Source of the DNA: Pseudopedobacter sp038243635
Lineage (GTDB): Bacteria; Bacteroidota; Bacteroidia; Sphingobacteriales; Sphingobacteriaceae
Direction of reading: 5' to 3'
Length of the DNA stretch: 64,000 nucleotides
Assembly (NCBI GenBank): GCA_038243635.1
Contig: JBBSQW010000011.1
Location: 50,152-114,151 of the forward strand
Shown here: piece by piece, positions 50,576-59,523 of the stretch
Position numbering within the stretch: the stretch's first letter is position 1
Layout: every line of letters starts with the position of its first letter
The notes under the pieces: generated by a model
Seen by the model: the letters and a program-made list of their open reading frames with translations, nothing else
Told to the model about the DNA's origin: nothing
Databases searched by the model: none
Made by a program: the position numbers and the translations under genes

Positions 50576-51432
50576 TATTTTAAGTTAAACAAAAGCACCA
50601 GCTGTACAACTGGCAGATAAATAAAACTGCCAAACATCAACTTGCGGGCAGACTTAACATCTAAGTTTTTAGTCAGCATGAAGGCTTGGTACGCAAATAA
50701 TAACCCCATTACCACCGAAACCATGGCAACTAAATCTCCACCAAAGCCAAAGAAAGTTGGCAAAAGACTTACGGGAATTAAAATTAGTGTTGATGCAAAA
50801 GTTACAACAGCACTTGTTCTGTCTCTATGTGTTGTTGGCAAAAGGCGAAAGCCAGCCTTTTTATAATCATCATCAATAACCCAAGCAATTGCCCAAAAAT
50901 GAGGAAACTGCCAAACAAACTGAATACCGAAAAGTACTAAAGCAATGGTATCAATTTTTCCATGTGATGCCACATAACCAATTAAAGGAGGTAATGCACC
51001 AGGTATAGCTCCTAAAAATACAGCAATTGGCGATTTTCGCTTCATCGGGGTATACACAAAAGCATAAAGAAAAATAGAGAAGACCGAAAGCATCCCTGTC
51101 AGCAGATTTAAACTTCCTAACAGGTACGTTCCAGAAATACCCATCAATAAACTTAAAACCAACGCTTGTCCCGTGGTCATTCTGCCAGAAGGTAAAGGTC
51201 TATCATGTGTTCTAGACATCAACTTGTCTAAGTCTTTCTCTATGATTTCATTAAATCCGTTTGCAGCACCTGTTACCAAAAAGCCACCTACAATTAACTT
51301 AATCCAATTCATCCAGTGAATTGAATCTTGATAATGTTCGCCAACCAAAAAACAGATTGACGCGGAGAACACTACCAAAAGCGTAAGCCTTAATTTCACT
51401 AAGTTTTTAAAATCGTTAATAAACTCCCGCAC
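50575..51432 (-). CDS. ctaB: Protoheme IX farnesyltransferase
   Basis: CtaB adds a farnesyl group to protoheme, giving haem O. The 285-residue UbiA-family enzyme has about eight or nine transmembrane segments and the two Asp-rich sites: NGFNEIIEKDLDKLMSRT (about 59-76) and the second VIDDDYKKAGFRLLP (about 184-198). Its start and stop codons overlap neighbouring genes by one base each, so it is translationally coupled to ctaA and subunit III. Confidence 0.95.
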   Translation of the reverse strand: MREFINDFKNLVKLRLTLLVVFSASICFLVGEHYQDSIHWMNWIKLIVGGFLVTGAANGFNEIIEKDLDKLMSRTHDRPLPSGRMTTGQALVLSLLMGISGTYLLGSLNLLTGMLSVFSIFLYAFVYTPMKRKSPIAVFLGAIPGALPPLIGYVASHGKIDTIALVLFGIQFVWQFPHFWAIAWVIDDDYKKAGFRLLPTTHRDRTSAVVTFASTLILIPVSLLPTFFGFGGDLVAMVSVVMGLLFAYQAFMLTKNLDVKSARKLMFGSFIYLPVVQLVLLFNLK

Positions 51433-52493
51433 TATAATCTGATTAAATTAGATTTTTTGGTATAAAACAAAAATAAAATATAAACTTGAACTGAAAATAA
51501 CACAACTGCTAAAAAAACATGAGCCGCTTGTGACCATGCTGCCATGTCGAAATAAGTTAAGGTCAATCCTGTAATAACTTGAAGCATAAAAATAGCGAGC
51601 ATCCAAAGAGCAAGTTTATACAAAAGCCCCTTGATGTCGTACTTTTTGATCAGCAGAAAAAGCGCTAAGCTAACCACCAAGTATAGCCACGCTATTTGTT
51701 TATGATCAGTAAATATTCTCCCGGCTTCCGTGAGCCATTCACCACGCATTAATTCTGGAAACTTCGACTTCACCGCATCAACTTCTTCTCGTACTTCGGT
51801 ACCTACTGTGATTTGCCAAATTGACACCAAAACCGTAATAAACGAAGCAATTCTTAAATTAAGTAGTTGCTTATTTGTAATTGACAATAACTCTTTAGGC
51901 AACTTAACTAAGTAATAAGTATATAAAGAAATTGCAACAATTAGAACTGCCACTAGCATGTGAACAGTAATCATCCATGCTAAAAGGTTTGTGGAAACTA
52001 CAATAGAACCCAACCAACCTTGAAAAGCAACTAACAACAAATTTATTCCGCTGACCCAAAAAACTATAGGCTTGCTTTTAAATAATGGAATTGCTAAAGC
52101 AAAGCAAACTAATAAAATAATGCCCGTTGAAGCGCCGATGAGCCTATTTACATATTCTGTATAGGTTTTTGCAGGGTTAAACTCTTCAGGAAGCTTTATT
52201 GTTTCATCGTGACGGATTTTTACCGCCAAATCAGCATAACCTGTTTTATCTAAAAGCTTAGCAAACCGCTCGTTTTTATCTACCCTTTGCTGTACATACT
52301 TCTCTTTGTAATTGCTTGGTAGCTGTGAAATATGTGTTGGTGGAATATACTGATCAAAACACTTTGGCCAATCAGGGCAACCCATCCCAGACCCAGAACT
52401 GCGCACCACACCGCCAGCAAGTATGAGTAAGAAAAGAGCAATCAACGAAATAAAATTCGCAGATAAAAACCGACTTTCAGCCTTTGAATACAT
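51432..52493 (-). CDS. ctaA: Haem A synthase
   Basis: CtaA oxidises haem O to haem A, the cofactor of aa3-type oxidase. The 353-residue protein has about eight transmembrane helices in two similar halves and conserved segments GGVVRSSGSGMGCPDWPKCF (26-45, with the Cys pair), NRLIGASTGIILLV and the second-half HKQIAWLYLV and QAAHVFLAV with His ligands. It is separated from coxA by 68 bases that contain a terminator-like hairpin. Confidence 0.93.
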   Translation of the reverse strand: MYSKAESRFLSANFISLIALFLLILAGGVVRSSGSGMGCPDWPKCFDQYIPPTHISQLPSNYKEKYVQQRVDKNERFAKLLDKTGYADLAVKIRHDETIKLPEEFNPAKTYTEYVNRLIGASTGIILLVCFALAIPLFKSKPIVFWVSGINLLLVAFQGWLGSIVVSTNLLAWMITVHMLVAVLIVAISLYTYYLVKLPKELLSITNKQLLNLRIASFITVLVSIWQITVGTEVREEVDAVKSKFPELMRGEWLTEAGRIFTDHKQIAWLYLVVSLALFLLIKKYDIKGLLYKLALWMLAIFMLQVITGLTLTYFDMAAWSQAAHVFLAVVLFSVQVYILFLFYTKKSNLIRL

Positions 52494-52508
52494 TTAAGTT
52501 TTATAAAA

Positions 52509-52537
52509 TTGGGGTATCCATAAAGTGAATACCCCAA
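52509..52537 (-). terminator. Terminator-like hairpin between coxA and ctaA
   Basis: A perfect 9-bp stem (TTGGGGTAT with ATACCCCAA) and an 11-base loop. Read on the minus strand it is followed by AATTTTATAAAAC, a short T-run. It could reduce expression of ctaA, ctaB and subunits III/IV relative to coxA. Confidence 0.55.
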
Positions 52538-52561
52538 CTATATTTCATTCAAATAATAATG

Positions 52562-54451
52562 TTATTTGAACTCGTCAGAAAAAGTTATTCTGTTGTTATC
52601 TAAATTCCATTGCTCCTGAATCTTCTCAGCAGCCTCGTTACCTTCAAAATCGTGAAGAAGATTTGAGCTCATTGTTAATGAGTGTGGAGTATTTTGAGAG
52701 ATAAAATCAGTATCGTGTCCTGGCTTGCTGTAATCATAAGGCCAACGGTAAACGGTTGGGATTTCGCCAGGCCAGTTTCCGTGAATACGCTCTACTGGAG
52801 TAGTCCACTCTAAGGTATTTGCTTGCCACGGATTCTGCGTTGACTTTTTACCGAAGAAAATTGAATAGAAAAAGTTAACCAAAAACGCGACTTGGGCAAC
52901 AGCACCTAAAATTGCTGACCATGTAATAAATATGTTAACAGACAACCATTTATCCATTGATTCAAACTCGGTAAAAGCATAGTATCTACGGGGAACGCCG
53001 TCTAATCCCATAAAGTGCATTGGAAAAAACACCAAGTAGGCAGAGATAAAAGTTAACCAAAAGTGTAAGTAACCAAGCTTTGCATTCATTAACCTACCAA
53101 ACATTTTTGGAAACCAGTGATAAACACCAGCAACCATACCAAAAATAGCCGCAGAACCCATTACCAAGTGAAAGTGAGCAACTACAAAGTATGTATCATG
53201 TAAGTGAATATCTAAAGCGGCATTACCTAACCAAATACCAGTTAAACCACCAGAAATAAAGAAAGAAACCATACCAATTGCAAAAAGCATTGCAGGCGTA
53301 AATCTGATATTTCCTCGCCATAATGTAGCTAACCAGTTAAAGGTTTTAACCGCGGACGGAACTGCAATGATTAACGTTGTAATCATAAACACTCCTCCTA
53401 AAAACGGATTCATCCCTGTAACAAACATATGGTGACCCCATACAATAAAGGATAAACTAGTAATACCTACCAAAGAGTAAACCATGGCATGGTAACCGAA
53501 AATAGGTTTCCTTGAGTTTACAGACATTACTTCGGAAATGATACCCATTGCAGGCATAATTACGATATAAACCTCTGGGTGACCTAAGAACCAAAATAGG
53601 TGTTGCCACAAGATTGGGCTACCACCTTCGTGAGCTAATGCTTGCCCACCGATGAATATATCAGAAAGGTAAAATGAAGTACCAAAACTTCTGTCAAAAA
53701 TCAACAATACCACACCTGCAACCAGTACTGGGAAAGATAAAATGCCCAAAATAGCGGTTAGTAGGAAAGACCAAATAGTCAATGGCATTTTCCAAAGATC
53801 CATCCCTTTGGTACGCATATTTAAAATAGTAGATACGTAGTTGATACCACCCATTAAAGAAGATGCGATAAACAAAATCATCGAGATCAACCATAAAGTC
53901 ATACCGAAACCAGAACCTGGCATCGCTTTAGGTACTGCAGATAAAGGTGGATAAATTGTCCAACCACCACCGGCAGGTCCCGACTCTACAAAGAAAGTTG
54001 AAAGCATAATCACTGATGCAATAAAGAATAACCAGTAAGATAGCATATTCATGAAAGGAGACGCCATATCACGGGCTCCAATCTGAAGCGGAATCAATAA
54101 GTTGGAGAATGTACCACTTAAACCTGCTGTTAACACAAAAAACACCATAATGGTTCCGTGTATGGTTACCAGAGAGAGGTAAAAGTTGGGGTCTAAACGT
54201 CCTTCAGGCGCAAACCTTCCTAATAAAACTTCCAATAATGGAAAGCTATGATCTGGGTAAGCTAACTGAATTCTAAATAGAATTGACAATATCATCGCAA
54301 TAACCGCCATTATAATACCCGTAATAAGGAATTGCTTTGCGATCATCTTATGATCTTGACTAAAAACATATTTAGTCAAAAATGTTTCCTGATGATGTGC
54401 ATGATCATCATGGTGAATTGCTGATGGGTTATTAATTGCAATTGTAGACAT
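52562..54451 (-). CDS. coxA: Cytochrome c oxidase subunit I
   Basis: The catalytic subunit (629 residues, 12 or more transmembrane helices) that reduces O2 to water and pumps protons. Haem and copper ligands are visible: HGTIMVFF (low-spin haem His), LFWFLGHPEVYIVIMPAMG with the His-Tyr pair of the CuB site, HHMF (CuB), and VAHFHLVMGSA for both haems. GLDGVPRRYY near residue 485 is standard. The N-terminal His-rich extension (IHHDDHAHHQE) is notable. It follows coxB by 23 bases. Confidence 0.96.
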   Translation of the reverse strand: MSTIAINNPSAIHHDDHAHHQETFLTKYVFSQDHKMIAKQFLITGIIMAVIAMILSILFRIQLAYPDHSFPLLEVLLGRFAPEGRLDPNFYLSLVTIHGTIMVFFVLTAGLSGTFSNLLIPLQIGARDMASPFMNMLSYWLFFIASVIMLSTFFVESGPAGGGWTIYPPLSAVPKAMPGSGFGMTLWLISMILFIASSLMGGINYVSTILNMRTKGMDLWKMPLTIWSFLLTAILGILSFPVLVAGVVLLIFDRSFGTSFYLSDIFIGGQALAHEGGSPILWQHLFWFLGHPEVYIVIMPAMGIISEVMSVNSRKPIFGYHAMVYSLVGITSLSFIVWGHHMFVTGMNPFLGGVFMITTLIIAVPSAVKTFNWLATLWRGNIRFTPAMLFAIGMVSFFISGGLTGIWLGNAALDIHLHDTYFVVAHFHLVMGSAAIFGMVAGVYHWFPKMFGRLMNAKLGYLHFWLTFISAYLVFFPMHFMGLDGVPRRYYAFTEFESMDKWLSVNIFITWSAILGAVAQVAFLVNFFYSIFFGKKSTQNPWQANTLEWTTPVERIHGNWPGEIPTVYRWPYDYSKPGHDTDFISQNTPHSLTMSSNLLHDFEGNEAAEKIQEQWNLDNNRITFSDEFK

Positions 54452-54474
54452 AATATCCTTCTGTGTTTTTAATC

Positions 54475-55674
54475 TTAATTGTTTAATGCGATTTTGTTAG
54501 TAGCATCAGTTGCTTTGTCTTTCATTACTAATTGATATTCTTTTTTCATATCATCAGTAACAATAAGCTTCTGTTGTTTAATCCATTCTTGATATTCTTT
54601 ATTTGAAACTACACGAACCTTAAATTGCATGTTGTAGTGAGAACCACCACAAATCTTAGCACAAAGAAGGTTGTAATTAAACTTTGGATTATCCGTATCC
54701 TGACGCATCTCTTGTGTTGTTTTAGTTGGTGTGAACTGGAAGTAAGTATTCATACCCGGAACGCAGTTCATTTGCACTCTAAAATCAGGCATAAAAAAAC
54801 TATGAATCACATCTTGAGAACTTAAAGTAAAACGTACTGACTTATTAACTGGCAATACAATTTCCGTTACTTTTAAATCGTCGAAATTTGCTTTATCGGA
54901 TAAATCTAAACCTAAATTGTTTAGCCCATTAAGACCGCCAATAAGCTTATAGTTTTTTCTTCCGTTAATATTATCTTTTCCACCGTATCTAACTTCCCAG
55001 GCAAATTGGTGAGCAGTAACGTCAATTTGAATTGCAGCCTTCATATCTTTTTCTGACACATTGGTTATGCTTCTCCAAGTAAAGAATCCCATCAACACCA
55101 AAACGGTTAATACAATTGCTGGGATAACTGTCCAGTATTTCTCTAATGTATTGTTGTGCGGGTAATAATAAGCTTTCCTTTTTTTGCTACTGTTATATAG
55201 AAATGCAAAAGAAAATAATGCGATATGTGTTAAAACCAATACTATTGTTGTCAATATCATGGTGATGTTGAACATTGAATCAATTTTAGCACCATGCTCT
55301 GAGCCAGCTGCAGGTAAAATCTGTGCTCCTTGAACACTATAACTCCAATAAACACCGTACATACCTAAAACTAGGATTAAGCCGAAAAGCACTCCATTGA
55401 TCTTATCCCACTTAATACCGTTTCTTCTACTCTGAATTTTACGCGTTAAATCGTAAACACTTAGTATTTTCCCAACGATACCGATAAAAACACATACCAA
55501 TAAAAACAGAAGGATATAGTAACCCACTGTTTTTCCAAGTCCTTCGTGTTTAGTTACCGTCTCAGTAGCCGCTGCAACATCTTGGGCAACTGCTTGGGAA
55601 AAAGTAAGCGCCGTTAACGCTCCCATAGCAAATAAACTCTTCAAATTAAAAAATCTCTTAATATTCATTATCAT
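54475..55674 (-). CDS. coxB: Cytochrome c oxidase subunit II
   Basis: The CuA-bearing subunit, 399 residues, receives electrons from cytochrome c. It has a signal sequence (ends AVAQ near 30), transmembrane segments near 50-70, and a cupredoxin domain with the full CuA set: DVIHSFFMPDF (His) and CAKICGGSHYNM (Cys, Cys, His, Met). There is no fused cytochrome c domain, so the oxidase is aa3- rather than caa3-type. The N-terminal half has an additional hydrophobic region before the usual two helices, giving more length than typical. It lies between actF and coxA. Confidence 0.94.
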   Translation of the reverse strand: MIMNIKRFFNLKSLFAMGALTALTFSQAVAQDVAAATETVTKHEGLGKTVGYYILLFLLVCVFIGIVGKILSVYDLTRKIQSRRNGIKWDKINGVLFGLILVLGMYGVYWSYSVQGAQILPAAGSEHGAKIDSMFNITMILTTIVLVLTHIALFSFAFLYNSSKKRKAYYYPHNNTLEKYWTVIPAIVLTVLVLMGFFTWRSITNVSEKDMKAAIQIDVTAHQFAWEVRYGGKDNINGRKNYKLIGGLNGLNNLGLDLSDKANFDDLKVTEIVLPVNKSVRFTLSSQDVIHSFFMPDFRVQMNCVPGMNTYFQFTPTKTTQEMRQDTDNPKFNYNLLCAKICGGSHYNMQFKVRVVSNKEYQEWIKQQKLIVTDDMKKEYQLVMKDKATDATNKIALNN

Positions 55675-55690
55675 TTAATTGAGTCCTATG

Positions 55691-56899
55691 TTATATCTGA
55701 TGATTCAAGCTTTCTTCTAAGAAAGGGTGATTTCTAGGTGCTAAAGGCACTTTGCTTAATGACGTTAGGATTGAGAAGGTAAATAAACCAACGAATCCTA
55801 AAAATACACCTATTTCAACAACACCAAAACCAGCGGCTTCGCCAAGTGTACCTGGCATAATCATCATGTAGTAATCTAACCAATGTCCAAGTATTAACAA
55901 AATAGAAACACATAACAAAATATTTGTTTTTCTTTTCGCATCTCTTGACATTAAAATTAAAACTGGAGCTAAAAAGTTAATCAGCAGGTTTAACCAGAAT
56001 AATGGTAAATAAAAGCCTTCCCATCTCTTAAAGAAATAAACCGTTTCCTCTGGAATGTTTGCATAATAAATCAGTAAAAACTGAGAAAACCAGATGTATG
56101 TCCAAAAAATAGAGAAAGCGAAAACGAACAAACCTAAGTTATGGATATGACTATCTTTTATCCAAGGCATGTGACCAGCTTTCCTAAGTAAAATTACCAC
56201 AATGCTAATAGTAGCCATACCAGCTACCCACATTGCTGCAAAGTTATACCAACCAAACATGGTTGAAAACCAATGCGCTTCTAAAGACATGATGGTGTCA
56301 AACGCCCATAAAGGAGTAGTAAAACCAAAAATAACTAAGAAGATGGTAGAATATTTAATGCTTTTGTCATAACTTTTTAAACCGCCCTGAATATCTTCAT
56401 TTACAGAAAGTTTAGAAAGTAACAATCCAAAAATGCTGTAAGCACCTAAGAAAACGATTAATCTTCCGATGAAAAACAAAGGGCTCAAATATGCCGCCTT
56501 GGTGGCACTAAAGTGATGTGCACTTTCTTCTCCAGGAGCATGATTCCAACTACCATAAAGGTTATGTGAGAATAAACCTGCCGCTACTACAATTACTAAT
56601 ACCAAACTTGCAAAAGGCAATACTTTAGAAAAAGCCTGAGGTACTCTTAATAAACTTGCCGACCAACCTGCTTGCGCAACATACTGTATAGCGCAAAAGA
56701 ATAAACCAGCAGCACACACACAAGTAAAATAATAACTCATTAATAATAAGTTAAGAAAAGTACGCTCTGCATGTCCTGTTAAAAAACCATAAGCGATGGC
56801 CAATACGCCTATAACGATACCTATTAAGCTAAATGTTTTGGCTTTTCCGCTAAAACTAAATTGCTCTGAAAAATTATATGAATGATGATGAGCTCCCAT
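55691..56899 (-). CDS. actF: Alternative complex III subunit ActF (quinol:cytochrome c oxidoreductase)
   Basis: The 402-residue membrane protein has about ten hydrophobic helices and belongs to the ActF family, structurally related to NrfD/ActC. Features such as FTTPLWAFDTIMSLEAHWFSTMF are typical. In solved ACIII structures ActF pairs with ActC in the membrane, without cofactors of its own. It is 15 bases from actE and 16 from coxB, so ACIII and oxidase genes run without a break. Confidence 0.92.
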   Translation of the reverse strand: MGAHHHSYNFSEQFSFSGKAKTFSLIGIVIGVLAIAYGFLTGHAERTFLNLLLMSYYFTCVCAAGLFFCAIQYVAQAGWSASLLRVPQAFSKVLPFASLVLVIVVAAGLFSHNLYGSWNHAPGEESAHHFSATKAAYLSPLFFIGRLIVFLGAYSIFGLLLSKLSVNEDIQGGLKSYDKSIKYSTIFLVIFGFTTPLWAFDTIMSLEAHWFSTMFGWYNFAAMWVAGMATISIVVILLRKAGHMPWIKDSHIHNLGLFVFAFSIFWTYIWFSQFLLIYYANIPEETVYFFKRWEGFYLPLFWLNLLINFLAPVLILMSRDAKRKTNILLCVSILLILGHWLDYYMMIMPGTLGEAAGFGVVEIGVFLGFVGLFTFSILTSLSKVPLAPRNHPFLEESLNHQI

Positions 56900-56914
56900 A
56901 TTTTTATTAATCGA

Positions 56915-57496
56915 TTATTGTCCTTTTTGTAATTCGTGAACATACATTACAACTTTCCATCTCTCTTCGGGAGAAAGCTGCGATGCATAAGATCCCATTA
57001 AGTTTAAGCCGTAATGGATAGTATGATAAATTTTTCCGTCGGTCAAATCTTTCATTGCTCCACCTCTAGAAGAATTACCAGTAGCGTAAGCTGGTGGCGC
57101 TGGGTACTTACCTAATTCAACGATGTGTCCATTTCCACTACCGTTTGCTCCGTGGCAAGGGCCACACATTGCAACATAAAGTTGTTTACCTTCCAAAAGA
57201 TTTTCCTTCGTAACCGGAACTGGATTTGCTATCGCACTTGCTGCTTCGTAACCCTCGGTTGTGTTAGGAAATTCATCAAACCTGGTATAACCAATTGGAG
57301 TTGTACCAGCAGGCGGAACCTGAGCCGTAATCCCATTTTCAAAATTTTTATTCTTTTGATCTGGATTGTATGCTATTGGGTAATACATGTTAGGTGCATA
57401 CTCTAAACCTCTACTCCTTTTATCTTGGCATGAGCTGAATATTGTAGCAACGGAGATTGCTATAAGTGCTAATCCAAAAATACTTGTCTTATTCAT
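56915..57496 (-). CDS. actE: Alternative complex III subunit ActE, monohaem cytochrome c lipoprotein
   Basis: The 193-residue lipoprotein (lipobox IFSSC, Cys23) has one class I cytochrome c domain with CGPCH at residues 111-115, and the axial Met candidate in GLNLMGSYASQL near the end. It carries electrons from ActA toward soluble cytochrome c or directly to the oxidase. Its start overlaps actD by 8 bases. Confidence 0.93.
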   Translation of the reverse strand: MNKTSIFGLALIAISVATIFSSCQDKRSRGLEYAPNMYYPIAYNPDQKNKNFENGITAQVPPAGTTPIGYTRFDEFPNTTEGYEAASAIANPVPVTKENLLEGKQLYVAMCGPCHGANGSGNGHIVELGKYPAPPAYATGNSSRGGAMKDLTDGKIYHTIHYGLNLMGSYASQLSPEERWKVVMYVHELQKGQ

Positions 57497-58025
57497 AACT
57501 TATATATTTTCTATCGTTGTGCTTAATTTCTACCGCACCAGCTTCTTTTAATAAACTATCAACTTGTGCGCTATCGGTAATTGTACTTGCGTCAATTGCA
57601 ATAACAAATCTATCTGCGCTGGCTCTTAACTCCATCACTCTTGGTGCTCTTCCGGGGAATAAATGGGTTCTGTAAAAAAATGCAGCAACCATTCCAAGCG
57701 CACAAAAAAGTACGGTTAGCTCAAACGTAATTGGGATAAAATTGGCAAATGCAAAATTAGGTTTGCCACCTACGTTCATTGGCCAATCATAAGCCATTGT
57801 ATAATACATAAACCCCATAGCTGTGAAGCTACCGGTAATTCCACAGCAGAAAGCTACGATTCCAAGTCTACTTCTTTTAACGCCTAATTTGTCGTCAATT
57901 CCGTGTATGGGCATTGGCGTATAAACATCATATATACCAATTTTATTTTCCTGCAGTTTATCAATCCCATGCATCATATGATCGGGATCGTCAAATAAAC
58001 CTAAAATATATTTTATTTTGCTCAT
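57489..58025 (-). CDS. actD: Alternative complex III subunit ActD (DUF3341)
   Basis: A 178-residue DUF3341 protein with two transmembrane helices (about 57-77 and 98-118). The N-terminal part starts KYILGLFDDPDHMMHGIDKL and the C-terminal part is a small alpha/beta domain. ActD is a structural subunit of ACIII without cofactors. It is 2 bases from actC and overlaps actE. Confidence 0.93.
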   Translation of the reverse strand: MSKIKYILGLFDDPDHMMHGIDKLQENKIGIYDVYTPMPIHGIDDKLGVKRSRLGIVAFCCGITGSFTAMGFMYYTMAYDWPMNVGGKPNFAFANFIPITFELTVLFCALGMVAAFFYRTHLFPGRAPRVMELRASADRFVIAIDASTITDSAQVDSLLKEAGAVEIKHNDRKYISYE

Positions 58026-58027
58026 GT

Positions 58028-59500
58028 TTAAAGTTTTACGTAGTCGGTTTGTTCAACACTATCGTATGCGCTTAAAGAATCGATATAGTAATCTGCTTCT
58101 TCTTTCTTCACCTTACCTTCTTCGATTAATTTCTTCTTCGCTTGCTCCGAAGAAGACTTAACCAATAATCTTACTTCAGCCATCGCTACTGAAGGCAATA
58201 CTCTGATGAATAATAAGAATAGCGTAAAAAACAATCCGATGGAACCAATGAATACCGATATATCTATCCAAGTAGGATAAAACATTACCCAACTTGAAGG
58301 CAAATAATCTCTATGTAATGAGTTCACAATGATCACGAAACGCTCAAACCACATACCGATATTTACTACAATTGATAAGCACCAAGAGATTGCGATGTTT
58401 GTTCTGATTTTCTTGAACCAAAGCAACTGAGGCATCAATACGTTACACCCGTACATCATACAACCTGCCCACCAATATGGACCGATGAAACGACTTAAGA
58501 AAGTATATTGCTCATACTCAACGCCAGAGTACCATGCGATGAAGAATTCTGATAAATAAGCTACACCTACAATGGAACCCGTCAATACAATGATTTTATT
58601 CATTGATTCGATATGAAACATTGTAATGTAGTTCTCTAAACCTAAAACCTTTCTAGTTACTAACAATAGTGTTTGTACCATCGCAAATCCAGAAAAAATT
58701 GCTCCCGCCACAAAGTATGGAGGAAAAATAGTTGTGTGCCACCCTGGAATTAGAGATGTTGCAAAGTCCATGGATACAATTGTGTGTACCGAAAGTACCA
58801 ATGGCGTTGCAATACCTGCAAGGATTAAACATACTGTTTCAAAACGCTGCCAGCTTTTAACCGAACCTGACCATCCAAAAGAAAGGATAGAGTAGATTCT
58901 CCTTGTCATTCCGGTTGCTCTATCTCTAATAGACGCGATATCTGGCAATAAACCAACATACCAAAACACCAACGAAACTGTAAAGTAAGTGGAGATTGCA
59001 AAAACATCCCACACTAAAGGAGAGTTAAAGTTAACCCATATAGAACCAAACTGATTTGGAAGTGGCAATGGCCAATACGCTAACCAAGGGCGACCCATGT
59101 GAGAAACAACGTAAGTTGCTGCACAAATTACCGCGAAGATAGTCATCGCCTCGGCCGATCTGTTAATCGAGTTTCTCCAGTTTTGGCGGAAGAGTAATAA
59201 CACCGCGGAAATTAACGTTCCGGCGTGACCAATACCAACCCACCAAACGAAACCCGTAATATCCCAAGCCCAACCAACGGTCTTGTTTAATCCCCAGGCA
59301 CCAATGCCGTTCCAAAATGTATAACTAACCGCAAACAACCATAAACATGCGCCGGCTGCAGCAACGATAAACCCAATCCACCAAGCTCTGTTAGCTTTGT
59401 TTTCTATCGGCCATAAAACATCATCCGTAATTTTGCCATACGTGATATTTTTACCGGTGATTAAGGGTTCTCTTAATATTGATTCGTTATGAGATGACAT
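58028..59500 (-). CDS. actC: Alternative complex III subunit ActC (NrfD/PsrC family)
   Basis: The 490-residue protein has about ten transmembrane helices and belongs to the NrfD/PsrC quinol-interacting family (ISTYFTVSLVFWYVGLLPD; GFAMVQTLLLVTR; FFIAWYSGVEYEQYTF). In the complex it provides the quinol site next to the iron-sulfur subunit ActB. It lies 23 bases after actB and 2 bases before actD. Confidence 0.94.
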   Translation of the reverse strand: MSSHNESILREPLITGKNITYGKITDDVLWPIENKANRAWWIGFIVAAAGACLWLFAVSYTFWNGIGAWGLNKTVGWAWDITGFVWWVGIGHAGTLISAVLLLFRQNWRNSINRSAEAMTIFAVICAATYVVSHMGRPWLAYWPLPLPNQFGSIWVNFNSPLVWDVFAISTYFTVSLVFWYVGLLPDIASIRDRATGMTRRIYSILSFGWSGSVKSWQRFETVCLILAGIATPLVLSVHTIVSMDFATSLIPGWHTTIFPPYFVAGAIFSGFAMVQTLLLVTRKVLGLENYITMFHIESMNKIIVLTGSIVGVAYLSEFFIAWYSGVEYEQYTFLSRFIGPYWWAGCMMYGCNVLMPQLLWFKKIRTNIAISWCLSIVVNIGMWFERFVIIVNSLHRDYLPSSWVMFYPTWIDISVFIGSIGLFFTLFLLFIRVLPSVAMAEVRLLVKSSSEQAKKKLIEEGKVKKEEADYYIDSLSAYDSVEQTDYVKL

Positions 59501-59523
59501 ATCCTAAATTATATTTTTAAATA

